Assembly (NCBI GenBank): GCA_913060815.1
Contig: CAJXSZ010000003.1
Location: forward strand, 166,571-230,570
DNA length: 64,000 nt
Reading direction: 5' to 3'
DNA from: an uncultured Sulfitobacter sp.
Lineage (GTDB): Bacteria; Pseudomonadota; Alphaproteobacteria; Rhodobacterales; Rhodobacteraceae
In this document: positions 8,477 to 17,012 of the stretch, in pieces
Layout of the letters: every line of letters starts with the position of its first letter
Numbering within the stretch: the stretch's first letter is position 1
Program-made: the position numbers and the translations under genes
The notes under the pieces: model-generated
Database searches by the model: none
What the model was told of the DNA's origin: nothing
Seen by the model: the letters and a program-made list of their open reading frames with translations, nothing else

Positions 8477-8854
8477 TCAAGACGCCAGAACGCTGACACG
8501 CAGCGCAGGCAAAGCGCGCAACGCCGCCAGAAGATCGGTGAGCCTTTGGGCATTCACTCCGTCGGCCAAACTGACCAGCAGCACAGTTCCATCGCTGGCC
8601 TCGGCAAGAGTGGATGAAGCGAGTGAGGCAAGATCGAGGGGAGCACCATTGAGGCGTACTGCATCTGTCCCAAGCTGTAGAAACAGCGGTGGCGTGTCCG
8701 AAGGCGCGGCAGCGCCCGATGCAGCGTTGGTCAACTCAATCTCGGCGAATTTGGAAAAGGTCGAGGTCAGCATGAAGAACAGCAGCAGCAGAAAGATAAC
8801 ATCAATCAATGATGTCATCGCAAGGCGGCGACGTCTACTGCGCGGCTTAGCCAC
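8477..8854 (-). CDS. exbD: ExbD biopolymer transport protein (canonical)
   Basis: A 125-residue inner-membrane protein with a positively charged N-terminus (RSRRRR), a single helix at about 14-32 containing the conserved proton-path Asp18 (SLIDVIFLLLLFFML), and a periplasmic domain. With ExbB it forms the proton-driven motor that energises TonB. It overlaps the end of exbB by eight bases and is followed at once by the Asn-variant ExbD, so the two ExbD proteins should be made in similar amounts. Confidence 0.9.
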   Translation of the reverse strand: MAKPRSRRRRLAMTSLIDVIFLLLLFFMLTSTFSKFAEIELTNAASGAAAPSDTPPLFLQLGTDAVRLNGAPLDLASLASSTLAEASDGTVLLVSLADGVNAQRLTDLLAALRALPALRVSVLAS

Positions 8855-9473
8855 TGGGCTGCTCCACTGCGCTGGGTGCGATGATTGTCAGAATTGCTTT
8901 GTCGGCCAGCACCCGTTCCGCCTCCATTCGCCCTTCAAGCCAGCTCAGCGCGAGCGCGGTTGGCATCGCGACGACAAGCCCCACAGCGGTGGTGAGCAGC
9001 GCGACCCAGATACCGCCCGCAAGGATCGAAGGATCAACCTGCGCGCCCGCTTCCTGCAACGCTTGGAACGCGGCGATCATCCCGAGGACCGTCCCGAAAA
9101 GCCCCAGAAGCGGTGCCAGCTGTGCAACGGAATCGAGCATCCGAAATCCGCGCTCCAGCTTGGAAAACAGTGTTTCTGCCTCTGCCTGAAGGCGCGGCGT
9201 CGCGTGATTAGTACTGTCCATTGCCATCGCCACCACGGGAGCGAGGTAGCTGGTCGAACGGGCGAGTTGTGTGCGGGCATCCGCCTGAGCGCCTGCGTCC
9301 CATGCCGCAATCGCCTGTGTCAGCGCCTTGTGCCGACCAACGCCTGCACGGGCAAACTGCCATATCTTATAAAGCACTACGGAAAGGGTCAGCACAGCCA
9401 CGACCATCAGGATCACGACCACAGGGCCGCCAGTTTCCGCGATCTGGCGCAGCGGGGTGAGCACGGACTCCAT
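8847..9473 (-). CDS. exbB: ExbB/MotA/TolQ proton channel protein
   Basis: A 208-residue membrane protein with three hydrophobic segments, a first one at about 17-37 and a pair at about 110-135 and 150-175, the arrangement of ExbB. The conserved LAPLLGLFGTVLGMI stretch of the MotA/TolQ/ExbB family is present. I start it at ATG 9473, whose A is shared with the TGA of the preceding gene; the frame is open to 9557 but the extension is low-complexity and not family-like. It is the pentameric part of the motor for the TonB system in this operon. Confidence 0.92.
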   Translation of the reverse strand: MESVLTPLRQIAETGGPVVVILMVVAVLTLSVVLYKIWQFARAGVGRHKALTQAIAAWDAGAQADARTQLARSTSYLAPVVAMAMDSTNHATPRLQAEAETLFSKLERGFRMLDSVAQLAPLLGLFGTVLGMIAAFQALQEAGAQVDPSILAGGIWVALLTTAVGLVVAMPTALALSWLEGRMEAERVLADKAILTIIAPSAVEQPSG

Positions 9474-9901
9474 CAGCCGATTACCTCGATGGTGGTGCGG
9501 GTGCTTACGGTGAAGTCTTTGGTGCAAGCCGCCTCTGGCAATCCCGCGCCTGTACAAACGCTTGCGCCATTGATCAAAACACGGCCCAAGCCCTCGCAGG
9601 TGACTTGGGGAATGCCGAACTGGCGCACCCTTGGCAGGGCTGGGGGCAATGTCCCGAAATCGAACAGAGTGATCACACTGACCTGACCCGCGCTGTCAAA
9701 CAGGACCGTCTCATAGACCGCCTGATTAATGCTTTGCGCATGTCCGTTTGTGATCAGGAACGTCAGCTGGCAGCTATTATCGACGGTCTGCGCAGTGTTG
9801 AGTTCAAGCGATATGCGCTGGCCTGCATCGGTTTCCTGAGCCTGAGCGGTCGCGCCGAAGACGAGCAGCGCACAGATGGAGGCAAAAGGGGCACGGATCA
9901 T
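9473..9901 (-). CDS. Exported protein of unknown function at the head of the TonB operon
   Basis: A 142-residue protein with a clear signal peptide (about 1-21, ending AQA). The mature part has four cysteines, spaced so that two disulfides are possible, and a beta-rich pattern. I do not recognise the family. It is the first gene of the hyp-exbB-exbD-exbD-tonB operon and is coupled to exbB by a TGATG overlap, which suggests a periplasmic accessory role in this transport system. Its start faces the B12 riboswitch and btuB across a region of about 500 bases. Confidence 0.7.
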   Translation of the reverse strand: MIRAPFASICALLVFGATAQAQETDAGQRISLELNTAQTVDNSCQLTFLITNGHAQSINQAVYETVLFDSAGQVSVITLFDFGTLPPALPRVRQFGIPQVTCEGLGRVLINGASVCTGAGLPEAACTKDFTVSTRTTIEVIG

Positions 9902-10089
9902 GGTCTATCCAATCTAATCATGGTCAGGCCAGCAGGACGCCTGCACCCGATGGGATAGCAAAACGCGGAAATTTTGAAAGCCCTAGTTTTCGAAACCCGA
10001 TGCGCCTGCGCAAATCCACTGTTCGGGCAGGGCGAATCCCCCTTTCAAAGAATCAAAACATGGAATAGGGATCGGACAGCTTTGGTCTG
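9902..10089. other. Intergenic region between the TonB operon and the B12 riboswitch
   Basis: This stretch must contain the leftward promoter for the TonB operon and the rightward promoter for the riboswitch transcript, but I see no convincing promoter boxes. A small hairpin (GCAGG/CCTGC, 9932-9944) lies in the leader of the leftward operon. No second B12-type riboswitch is visible on the minus strand. Confidence 0.4.
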
Positions 10090-10264
10090 TACGGTTCGCC
10101 GTGTGGATAATAGGGAACGCGGTGAGATGCTGCCAATTGGCACTCAATTCCGCGACTGCCCCCGCAACTGTGAGCGGCGAGCGTTGTTGGCATATACCAC
10201 TGATGCAGATGTGCATTGGGAAGGTCCGACAGTGCTTTGACCCGCAAGTCAGGAGACCTGCCAA
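10090..10264 (+). promoter_or_regulatory. Cobalamin riboswitch
   Basis: The stretch has the conserved cobalamin-riboswitch core in order: GGGAACGCGGTGA near 10113, the GACTGCCCCCGCAACTG core at 10154-10170, GAGCGG, CCACTG near 10198, TGGGAAGGT near 10217, GACCCGCAAGTC at 10239-10250 and the B12 box ending in AGGAGACCTGCC at 10251-10262. It lies 143 bases before btuB. Downstream, a CGGCCC/GGGCCG hairpin (10373-10390) lies just before the btuB ribosome site and may be part of the expression platform. Adenosylcobalamin binding would be expected to lower expression of the btuB-cbiZ operon. The ends are approximate. Confidence 0.95.
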
Positions 10265-10406
10265 AGTGTTCACCCTGTTCGGGCGCGTGGGGCGTCAGGG
10301 CTGCGGATCTTCCGCTTGTGGTGTTTTCACCGTCTGCGGGGGGCTACCCCTCGAATGACTTCAACCGTCTAGCGGCCCCAAAGCGGGCCGAAACTTGGGG
10401 ATACTT

Positions 10407-12233
10407 ATGATCCGCTCTACTCTCATGGCCTCTGTGGCTCTTTCGCCGCTTCTGCTGACACCTGCTGTCGCACAGCAATCCTTTGATCTGGGGACCATCG
10501 CGCTCTCCTCCAGCCTCTCACCCGTCGAATTGGGCCGCACGGGCACCACCGTTGAGGTGCTCGAGGGCCAAGAGGCAGGCGGCAACGACACGTCAGTGAT
10601 CAAACGCCTTGACCGCCTGCCGGGCGTGAACTCCACCTCGAACGGTGGCTTGGGCACCTCGGGCAACATTCAGGTGCGTGGCCTGCCGTCCCGCTATGTT
10701 GGCGTGCGCGTCAACGGCATCGATGTGAGCAACCCGTCCAGCACCCAAGCGCAGTTCAACTTTGGCGGCCTGGCACCTTCGGGGATCGAGCGGATCGAAG
10801 TGCTCAAAGGTTCACAATCCGCGCTCTACGGCTCTGAAGCGATTGCGGGTGTGGTCAATATCACCACTTTCACACCCGAAGAAATGGGTTTTTCAGGCAC
10901 CGTACAGGCTGAGGGCGGCTCGTTTGATACGTACTCTGGCTCCTTCAGCGCAGGCTACCGCGCCGAGCGGGGCTTTGTTGCGTTCTCCTATGGCCGGATC
11001 GAGACAAACGGCTTTTCCGCGCAATCGTTCAATGACGAAGATGACGGTTTCGAGCAGACGACGGTTGACGTAGCGGCCGAGTATGATGCGACAGACACGC
11101 TGACCTTCGGTGCCGCATTGCGCTACCGCGATGGCGAAGTCGAGATCGACCGCAGCGCGTTCAGCGATGACGCCACGGGCGAGAACTATTTTACCGAGCG
11201 CGGCGCGCGTGTCTTTGCCCGTCTCGAGACAGGCGCGTTTGTGCACACGCTGAGCTATTCCGCCTTCCAGATCGACCGCGAAGACCCCGCTGGTTTTACG
11301 CGCCTGTTCGAGGGAGAGCGGCAGAACCTGAGCTATCAGGCGACGGGCGAACTGGGCGCGCGGGTTACACTGAACTTCGGTGCCGACTGGACCGAGGAAC
11401 GTTTCATGCTCGACACGGTATCAGGCGATGAAGAGAACACCTCCCTCACCGCCGAGCTGCTCTATGCTGCGACAGACACTGTCGATGTGTCGGCCGCGTT
11501 GCGCTATGACGACAACTCCACCTTTGGCGGTGAGATGACAGGCCGCTGGGCCGTTGTCTGGCGCGCTCAGGAAGAGCTGACGTTCCGTGGTGTGATCGGC
11601 ACAGGCTTCCGCGCGCCATCGCTCTATGAGCGGTTCAGCCCGTATGGGGATGCAAACCTGCAGCCTGAAGAAAGCCTGAGCTTCGAGCTCGGTGTCGAGA
11701 AGACCTATGGCGAGCGCGGTTTTGTCAAAGCCACGCTATTCCGCACCGAAGTCGACAATCTGATCCAGTTCGATGGTGCTTCCACGGCATGCGCCTCGGG
11801 CTTTGGTTGCTACAATCAGGTTGCGGGAGAAACGGTATCGGAAGGTATCGAGCTATCGGGTGAATACGTGCTGCGCGATGGCATGAGCCTTTATGGCGCT
11901 TACACCTATACGGATGCACGCAACGGCGACACGCGGCTCACGCGGACGCCGCGCCACGATGTGGTCGTCGGTCTGAACAGTGACTTCACCGACAAGCTCA
12001 GCGGTTATGTCGATGTGCGTCACGTGGCCGATATTGTCCCGAGCGCGTTTGCCCCTGCAAACAACCTTGTGGGCGATTACACATTGGTCGGTGCAGGCGT
12101 CTCCTATGACGTGAGCGATACGGCCGAGGTCTATCTGCGCGTCGAGAACCTGTTTGACGAGGACTACGAGACAGCGGGCGGCTTCAATCAGGCCGGTCGC
12201 AGTGTCTTCCTTGGTGTTCGTGCGGACTTTTAA
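10407..12233 (+). CDS. btuB: TonB-dependent vitamin B12 outer-membrane receptor
   Basis: A 608-residue outer-membrane receptor. A signal peptide (about 1-22, ending VAQ) is followed by a plug domain at about 45-160 (LPGVNSTSNGG, VRGLPSRYVGVRVNG, then IERIEVLKGSQSALYGSEAIAGVVNI) and a 22-strand type barrel ending in a C-terminal Phe. The start is ATG 10407 after GGGGA; an in-frame TTG at 10395 is less likely. The riboswitch just upstream and the btuFCD-cbiZ genes downstream identify B12 or other corrinoids as the ligand. Energy would come from the divergent TonB/ExbBD system. Confidence 0.93.
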   Translation: MIRSTLMASVALSPLLLTPAVAQQSFDLGTIALSSSLSPVELGRTGTTVEVLEGQEAGGNDTSVIKRLDRLPGVNSTSNGGLGTSGNIQVRGLPSRYVGVRVNGIDVSNPSSTQAQFNFGGLAPSGIERIEVLKGSQSALYGSEAIAGVVNITTFTPEEMGFSGTVQAEGGSFDTYSGSFSAGYRAERGFVAFSYGRIETNGFSAQSFNDEDDGFEQTTVDVAAEYDATDTLTFGAALRYRDGEVEIDRSAFSDDATGENYFTERGARVFARLETGAFVHTLSYSAFQIDREDPAGFTRLFEGERQNLSYQATGELGARVTLNFGADWTEERFMLDTVSGDEENTSLTAELLYAATDTVDVSAALRYDDNSTFGGEMTGRWAVVWRAQEELTFRGVIGTGFRAPSLYERFSPYGDANLQPEESLSFELGVEKTYGERGFVKATLFRTEVDNLIQFDGASTACASGFGCYNQVAGETVSEGIELSGEYVLRDGMSLYGAYTYTDARNGDTRLTRTPRHDVVVGLNSDFTDKLSGYVDVRHVADIVPSAFAPANNLVGDYTLVGAGVSYDVSDTAEVYLRVENLFDEDYETAGGFNQAGRSVFLGVRADF

Positions 12234-13080
12234 GTCCCTGAAACGCGTGATCGCGGGGGCTTTTCTGGCCTCCGCGATTGCTGCGCCTTGTTTCGCGCAG
12301 ATGCCTGCACGGGTTGTCTCGATGAACTTGTGCACGGATCAATTGGCGATAATGCTTGCCGCCGAAGGGCAGCTTGTATCCGTCAGCCGCATCGCCCTTG
12401 ATCCCCATGTCTCTGCCATGGCCACCGAGGCGGCAGCCTATCCCATTAACGCGGGTCGCGCGGAAGAGGTGCATGTGTTGCGCCCCGATGTTGTTCTCGC
12501 AGGTAAATATTCTTCGCGGGAAACGGTGGCGTTGCTGCGCCGCTTGGGCATCGAGGTGGTGCAATTCGATATTGTAAAGTCGCTGGATGATGTCGCAGCG
12601 ACGATGATGCAGATGGGCGTGGCGCTGGGTCGTGAGGCACGCGCCGCCGAGATGGCCGCAGCGTTTGAGGCCGACCTTGCCGCATTGCGTGCCGATCTGG
12701 CGGGTCAGACGGTAGAGGACATGCCACGCGCCGCCCTCTATTACGCAAATGGGTATACCTCTGGCGACAGCTCGCTGGCGGGTGAAATTCTTGCCGCAGC
12801 AGGGCTGCGCAATGCACCCGCCGAGGCGGGGTATGCGTGGGGAAAGCTACCACTGGAAATGCTGGCGATGATCGCGCCCGATGTGATGATTACCGCGCGT
12901 CGCTATCCCGGCGGAAGCCGTGCGGAGGCGATTATGGACCATCCTGTAATCGGATCTTTGCGTGGGGCAAGCACGGCCGCCGCGTTGACGGATCACGATT
13001 GGGTCTGTGGCACACCTTTTGTGCTGCGCGCCATCGGTGATATGATCGAGGCCCGCAGCGCAGCCGAGGGCGATGGATGA
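12220..13080 (+). CDS. btuF: Periplasmic cobalamin-binding protein of the ABC importer
   Basis: A class III periplasmic binding protein of the BtuF type. A signal peptide runs to about residue 28 (ending CFAQ), then VVSMNLCTDQL begins the first lobe; PDVVLAG and VVQFDIV follow. No strong ribosome site is visible. I place the start at GTG 12220, overlapping the end of btuB; GTG 12214 or GTG 12247 are possible. It overlaps btuC by four bases. It hands corrinoids from the periplasm to BtuC. Confidence 0.85.
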   Translation: MRTFKSLKRVIAGAFLASAIAAPCFAQMPARVVSMNLCTDQLAIMLAAEGQLVSVSRIALDPHVSAMATEAAAYPINAGRAEEVHVLRPDVVLAGKYSSRETVALLRRLGIEVVQFDIVKSLDDVAATMMQMGVALGREARAAEMAAAFEADLAALRADLAGQTVEDMPRAALYYANGYTSGDSSLAGEILAAAGLRNAPAEAGYAWGKLPLEMLAMIAPDVMITARRYPGGSRAEAIMDHPVIGSLRGASTAAALTDHDWVCGTPFVLRAIGDMIEARSAAEGDG

Positions 13081-14060
13081 GCCGCCTGATGATGTGCCTC
13101 ATTGCGGTGCTATTTGCACTGGTCACCGCGTCCTTCCTGATTGGGCCTGCCGCACTTGGCGTGGGCGAAAGCGTTGCTGCGCTTGTAAACGGCGGCGACA
13201 CGCCGGCAGCGATGGTGATGCGCGAAATCCGTCTGCCGCGCGTACTACTGGCGCTTATGATCGGTGCGAGCCTCGGCTTGGCAGGGGCGGCGATGCAGGG
13301 CTATTTGCGCAACCCGTTGGCCGATCCGGGGCTGATCGGTGTTTCGGGGTCTGCCGCCCTTGGTGCGGTGCTGTCGATCCAGATTGGCATCGCGGGGAGC
13401 GTTGCTTTTGCATTGCCTGCCTTTGCACTGGGCGGCGCGTTGATTGGCGTGTTTGCTGTGCTGCTGCTGGCGGGACCACGCGGCTCCTCGCTGACTTTGA
13501 TCCTTGCGGGGATTGCGATTTCTGCGCTCGCAGGAGCGCTCACTTCGCTTGTGCTTAACCTGTCGCCCAATCCATTCGCTGCGAACGAGATCGTGTTCTG
13601 GATGATGGGTTCACTCGCTGACCGTTCCATGGTGCATGTGGCCATCGCGCTGCCGCTGATTGCGGTGGGCGCTGTAATGCTTCTGAGCCTCAAGCGGGGT
13701 CTGGACGCGCTGACTTTGGGTGAGGATGCGGCGGCGGCGATGGGGATCAATCTGCACCGTCTGCGCCTGACATTGATCTTTGGCACGGCGGCCGTCGTCG
13801 GCGCGTCAACTGCTGTCGCAGGTGCCATCGGTTTCGTGGGCCTTGTGGTGCCACATATTCTGCGCCCCTTTGTCGGCGCACGTCCCGGCGCGCTGCTCTG
13901 GGCCTCTGCGCTGGGCGGCGCAATCATGCTGCTGGCTGCCGATATCGCAGTGCGCATGATCTTGCCAGAGCGTGATCTCAAGCTTGGGGTGCTCACCGCG
14001 ATTGTCGGTGCGCCCCTGTTTCTGCACCTCATTTACCGCACGCGGCGGGAGGGGTTATGA
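13077..14060 (+). CDS. btuC: Cobalamin ABC transporter permease
   Basis: A 327-residue permease of the FecCD/BtuC family with about ten membrane segments. Typical family stretches are visible: RLPRVLLALMIGASLGLAG near residue 43, MQGYLRNPLADPGLIGVS at about 68-85 and GFVGLVVPHILR near 263. It overlaps btuF and btuD by four bases each, so the three are translated as a unit. It forms the inner-membrane channel for B12. Confidence 0.93.
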   Translation: MSRLMMCLIAVLFALVTASFLIGPAALGVGESVAALVNGGDTPAAMVMREIRLPRVLLALMIGASLGLAGAAMQGYLRNPLADPGLIGVSGSAALGAVLSIQIGIAGSVAFALPAFALGGALIGVFAVLLLAGPRGSSLTLILAGIAISALAGALTSLVLNLSPNPFAANEIVFWMMGSLADRSMVHVAIALPLIAVGAVMLLSLKRGLDALTLGEDAAAAMGINLHRLRLTLIFGTAAVVGASTAVAGAIGFVGLVVPHILRPFVGARPGALLWASALGGAIMLLAADIAVRMILPERDLKLGVLTAIVGAPLFLHLIYRTRREGL

Positions 14061-14812
14061 GCCTTCTCCAAGTGCGAGACCTCGGCGTGTCATTGCGCAC
14101 GCGCAAAGTGTTGAACGACATCTCCTTCAATGTGGCGGCGGGAGAGATGATCGGCCTTATCGGGCCCAACGGCGCGGGCAAGACCACACTGATGCGCGCC
14201 ATTCTGGGGCTCGTACCGTTTCGGGGCGTCTCGTCGCTCGCTCAAGTGCCGCCAGCACAGCGCGGCAAACACGCCGCATGGATGCCCCAAGCTCGCGAGA
14301 TTGCGTGGCCCGTCGATGTGCGTACGCTGGTCGCATTGGGCCGCATTCCGCATCAGGGCACAGGCGCGCAAATCGCACCCGAAGATACCGCCGCCGTTGA
14401 ACGCGCGCTCGATCATATGGGGCTGGCAGATTTCGCCGACCGTACTGCCACGCGCCTGTCGGGAGGAGAGCAGGCGCGTGTTCTCATTGCCCGTGCGCTG
14501 GCGCAGGAGACGCCACTGTTGATGGCCGATGAACCTGTTGCGGGCCTTGATCCGCACCACCAGATATCAACGATGCGCTGTTTTGCCGATCTGGCACAGG
14601 CAGGGACATCGGTGATTGTCTCGCTGCATGATCTGGGGCTGGCTGCACGCCATTGCACGCGCCTGTTGGTGGTCCATGAGGGCGAGCTGGTCGCGGATGG
14701 CGTACCACAGGAGGTGCTCACGCCTGAGTTGTTACGTGATGTGTTCGGGATTTCTGCTTGGGCGCGCATGACCGAAGACGGCTTTGTCCTGCAACCGCTG
14801 AGCGCGCTATGA
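14057..14812 (+). CDS. btuD: Cobalamin ABC transporter ATPase
   Basis: A 251-residue ABC ATPase with Walker A GPNGAGKTT at about 37-45, signature LSGGEQ at about 135, Walker B LLMADEP and the switch His in VSLHDLG. It powers BtuC. Its closest family is FecE/BtuD/HmuV; the B12 assignment rests on the operon. It overlaps btuC by four bases and cbiZ by four bases. Confidence 0.93.
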   Translation: MSLLQVRDLGVSLRTRKVLNDISFNVAAGEMIGLIGPNGAGKTTLMRAILGLVPFRGVSSLAQVPPAQRGKHAAWMPQAREIAWPVDVRTLVALGRIPHQGTGAQIAPEDTAAVERALDHMGLADFADRTATRLSGGEQARVLIARALAQETPLLMADEPVAGLDPHHQISTMRCFADLAQAGTSVIVSLHDLGLAARHCTRLLVVHEGELVADGVPQEVLTPELLRDVFGISAWARMTEDGFVLQPLSAL

Positions 14813-15456
14813 GCGGGTGCGTCACGCTGGAGCGTCCATGGCTGACCTTCGATCTGGGCACTCAGATGCAAGTGCTGAGCTGGGCCATCAACCGTCCTGG
14901 ATTCGTGGAGGCCAACCGCATTCTTTGGCGTGAAGTGCGCAATGCAGACCTGCCGCAGGATATGGATGTGCACGGCTGGCTGGCCGAAACGCTGAGGGCG
15001 CGAGGCGACAGTGATGCCGTCTGTTTCCTTACGTCCCGCGATGTGGGGTTCTTTACCCAAGCCAGCGCCGAGGTTGGCGCTGCCGCGGCGCAGTGCGTGG
15101 CCACCGTAGGTCTGTCCAACGCCGAGCGGGTCGGCCACCGCGTGGATCGCAGTAATTTTGATTGGGGGACGATCAATATTGCCGTTGCTCTGCAATCAGG
15201 GCTGAGCCAGACAGGGCTGATCGAGGCGCTCACAATTGCCGCGCAAGCACGCACCGCTGCAATCCTCGAGCTGGGCTTGGCCCTGTCCACGGGGATTGCG
15301 ACAGGTACAGGCACCGATTGTATCGCGATTGCCGCGCCGCAAACCACTTCCGATTACGCAGGGCTCCACACCGAGATTGGCGAGGCGATCGGCCGCGCTG
15401 TTTATGACGCGACACTTGAGGGGGGCCGCGACTGGATGCGCGATATGAAAGGTTGA
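14809..15456 (+). CDS. cbiZ: Adenosylcobinamide amidohydrolase
   Basis: A 215-residue protein matching the CbiZ family: the N-terminal TFDLGTQMQVLSWA, the TSRDVGFF stretch and the C-terminal GTGTDCIAIAAP segment. CbiZ removes the aminopropanol side chain from adenosylcobinamide or pseudocobalamin to give adenosylcobyric acid, so that imported corrinoids can be rebuilt with the cell's own lower ligand. ATG 14809 overlaps the TGA of btuD; the frame is open to 14758 but that lies inside btuD. Its place at the end of the btu operon means uptake and remodelling are controlled together by the riboswitch. Confidence 0.9.
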   Translation: MSGCVTLERPWLTFDLGTQMQVLSWAINRPGFVEANRILWREVRNADLPQDMDVHGWLAETLRARGDSDAVCFLTSRDVGFFTQASAEVGAAAAQCVATVGLSNAERVGHRVDRSNFDWGTINIAVALQSGLSQTGLIEALTIAAQARTAAILELGLALSTGIATGTGTDCIAIAAPQTTSDYAGLHTEIGEAIGRAVYDATLEGGRDWMRDMKG

Positions 15457-15522
15457 TGCGTGCGGCTTGCAAAGAGGACAAAGGCTTGCCACTCTGAGTT
15501 GACCTGATCGGAGGACTCCCAC

Positions 15523-16977
15523 ATGACCTTGCGCCCGCTTGACCTTGATCCGACACATTGCCTGATCGGGGGCACATGGGCCCCGACGGACGCTGGCGAA
15601 ACGCTGCCACTGATTGATCCCTCTGACGGGGCCACGCTTTGTGAGATTGCGCGGGGCAAATCCACCGATATCGACCGCGCTGTGATCGCTGCGCGCGCAG
15701 CTTTTGACGGACCGTGGGGCCGTAGTACGGCAGTCGAGCGGGGCCGCATCTTATCGAAAATCGGCGCACTGGTGCTGGAGAATACCGAAGCGCTGGCCGA
15801 GTTGGAGGCACGCGACGTGGGCAAGCCCTTGTCCCAAGCGCGCGCCGATGTCATCGCTCTTGCCCGCTACATGGAGTTCTACGCTGGCGCGGTGGACAAG
15901 CTACACGGACAAACGATCCCCTATCTCGACGGCTACACCGTCTATACCCTGCGCGAGGCGCATGGTGTGACGGGCCACATCATCCCGTGGAACTATCCGA
16001 TGCAGATCATAGGCCGTTCGGTTGGGGCTGCGCTGGCGACAGGCAATGCCGCTGTCCTGAAACCAGCCGAGGAGGCCTGCCTGACCGCGCTGGCCTTTGG
16101 TGAATTGGCGCGCCGTGCGGGTCTGCCAGACGGGGCGCTGAATGTCGTGCCAGGTTTGGGGGCAGAGGCGGGGGCGGCGCTAACAGGTCACGCAGGCGTC
16201 AACCATATCTCGTTCACAGGTTCGGTGGCCACGGGCCGCGCGGTTCAGCAGGCAGCAGGGGCAAATGTGATCCCCGTCACGCTGGAGCTGGGGGGCAAGT
16301 CTCCTCAATTGGTTTTTGATGATGCCGATATCGACGCGGCACTGCCGTTTCTGGTGAACGCAGGTATCCAGAACGCGGGTCAGACTTGCTCTGCCTCTTC
16401 GCGCATTCTGGTGCAGCGTGGCGTCTATGCTGAAGTCGTGAGCAAAATGGCTGAACGCTATGCCGCTCTCTGTGCTGGGCCAGCCATGTCTGATCTTTCC
16501 GTGGGGCCGCTGGTCTCGATGCGCCAAAAGCAAATCGTCGATGGGTTCTTGGCCAAGGGCGCAGACCTTACGATGATCGCCCAAGGCCACATAGCGGAGG
16601 ATGCACCTGCGGGGGGCGCTTATGTTGCCCCCACACTGTTCGAAGGTGTGCCAGCCGATCATGTATTAGCACAGGACGAGGTTTTCGGCCCCGTGCAAGT
16701 GCTCATTCCCTTCGAGGATGAGGCAGAGGCTTTGGCAATCGCTAATGGTACGGCCTACGGGCTTGTCGCTTCAGTCTGGTCGCGTGACGGCGCGCGGCAA
16801 ATGCGGTTGGCGCGTGCCTTGCGTGCAGGGCAGGTGTTTGTGAACAATTACGGTGCAGGCGGCGGGGTAGAGCTTCCTTTCGGCGGATCGGGCCTGTCGG
16901 GTCACGGTCGCGAGAAAGGGTTTGAAGCGCTTTATGGCTTCACCACGCTGAAAACAGTGGCGGCGTACCACGGGTAA
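15523..16977 (+). CDS. NAD(P)-dependent aldehyde dehydrogenase
   Basis: A 484-residue ALDH-superfamily enzyme that oxidises an aldehyde to its acid. The catalytic Glu255 (VTLELGGKSPQ) and nucleophile Cys289 (NAGQTCSASSR) are present, as are the IIPWNYP and FTGSVATG nucleotide-site motifs. GGAGG lies seven bases before ATG 15523. Length and motifs are betaine-aldehyde-dehydrogenase-like, but no choline genes are adjacent, so the substrate is unknown. It precedes an SDR gene by 35 bases and they may form an operon. Confidence 0.9.
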   Translation: MTLRPLDLDPTHCLIGGTWAPTDAGETLPLIDPSDGATLCEIARGKSTDIDRAVIAARAAFDGPWGRSTAVERGRILSKIGALVLENTEALAELEARDVGKPLSQARADVIALARYMEFYAGAVDKLHGQTIPYLDGYTVYTLREAHGVTGHIIPWNYPMQIIGRSVGAALATGNAAVLKPAEEACLTALAFGELARRAGLPDGALNVVPGLGAEAGAALTGHAGVNHISFTGSVATGRAVQQAAGANVIPVTLELGGKSPQLVFDDADIDAALPFLVNAGIQNAGQTCSASSRILVQRGVYAEVVSKMAERYAALCAGPAMSDLSVGPLVSMRQKQIVDGFLAKGADLTMIAQGHIAEDAPAGGAYVAPTLFEGVPADHVLAQDEVFGPVQVLIPFEDEAEALAIANGTAYGLVASVWSRDGARQMRLARALRAGQVFVNNYGAGGGVELPFGGSGLSGHGREKGFEALYGFTTLKTVAAYHG

Positions 16978-17012
16978 GCTAGACTTGAGGTAACGGAAAA
17001 GGGAGGCATGCG

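Noticed and set aside
8334..9686. A 450-codon plus-strand open frame
   Set aside because: It lies opposite exbB and exbD, whose protein families are clear; its translation is low-complexity and Arg-rich.
9990..10090. A second cobalamin riboswitch for the leftward TonB operon
   Set aside because: The minus strand here shows none of the conserved core blocks or a B12 box.
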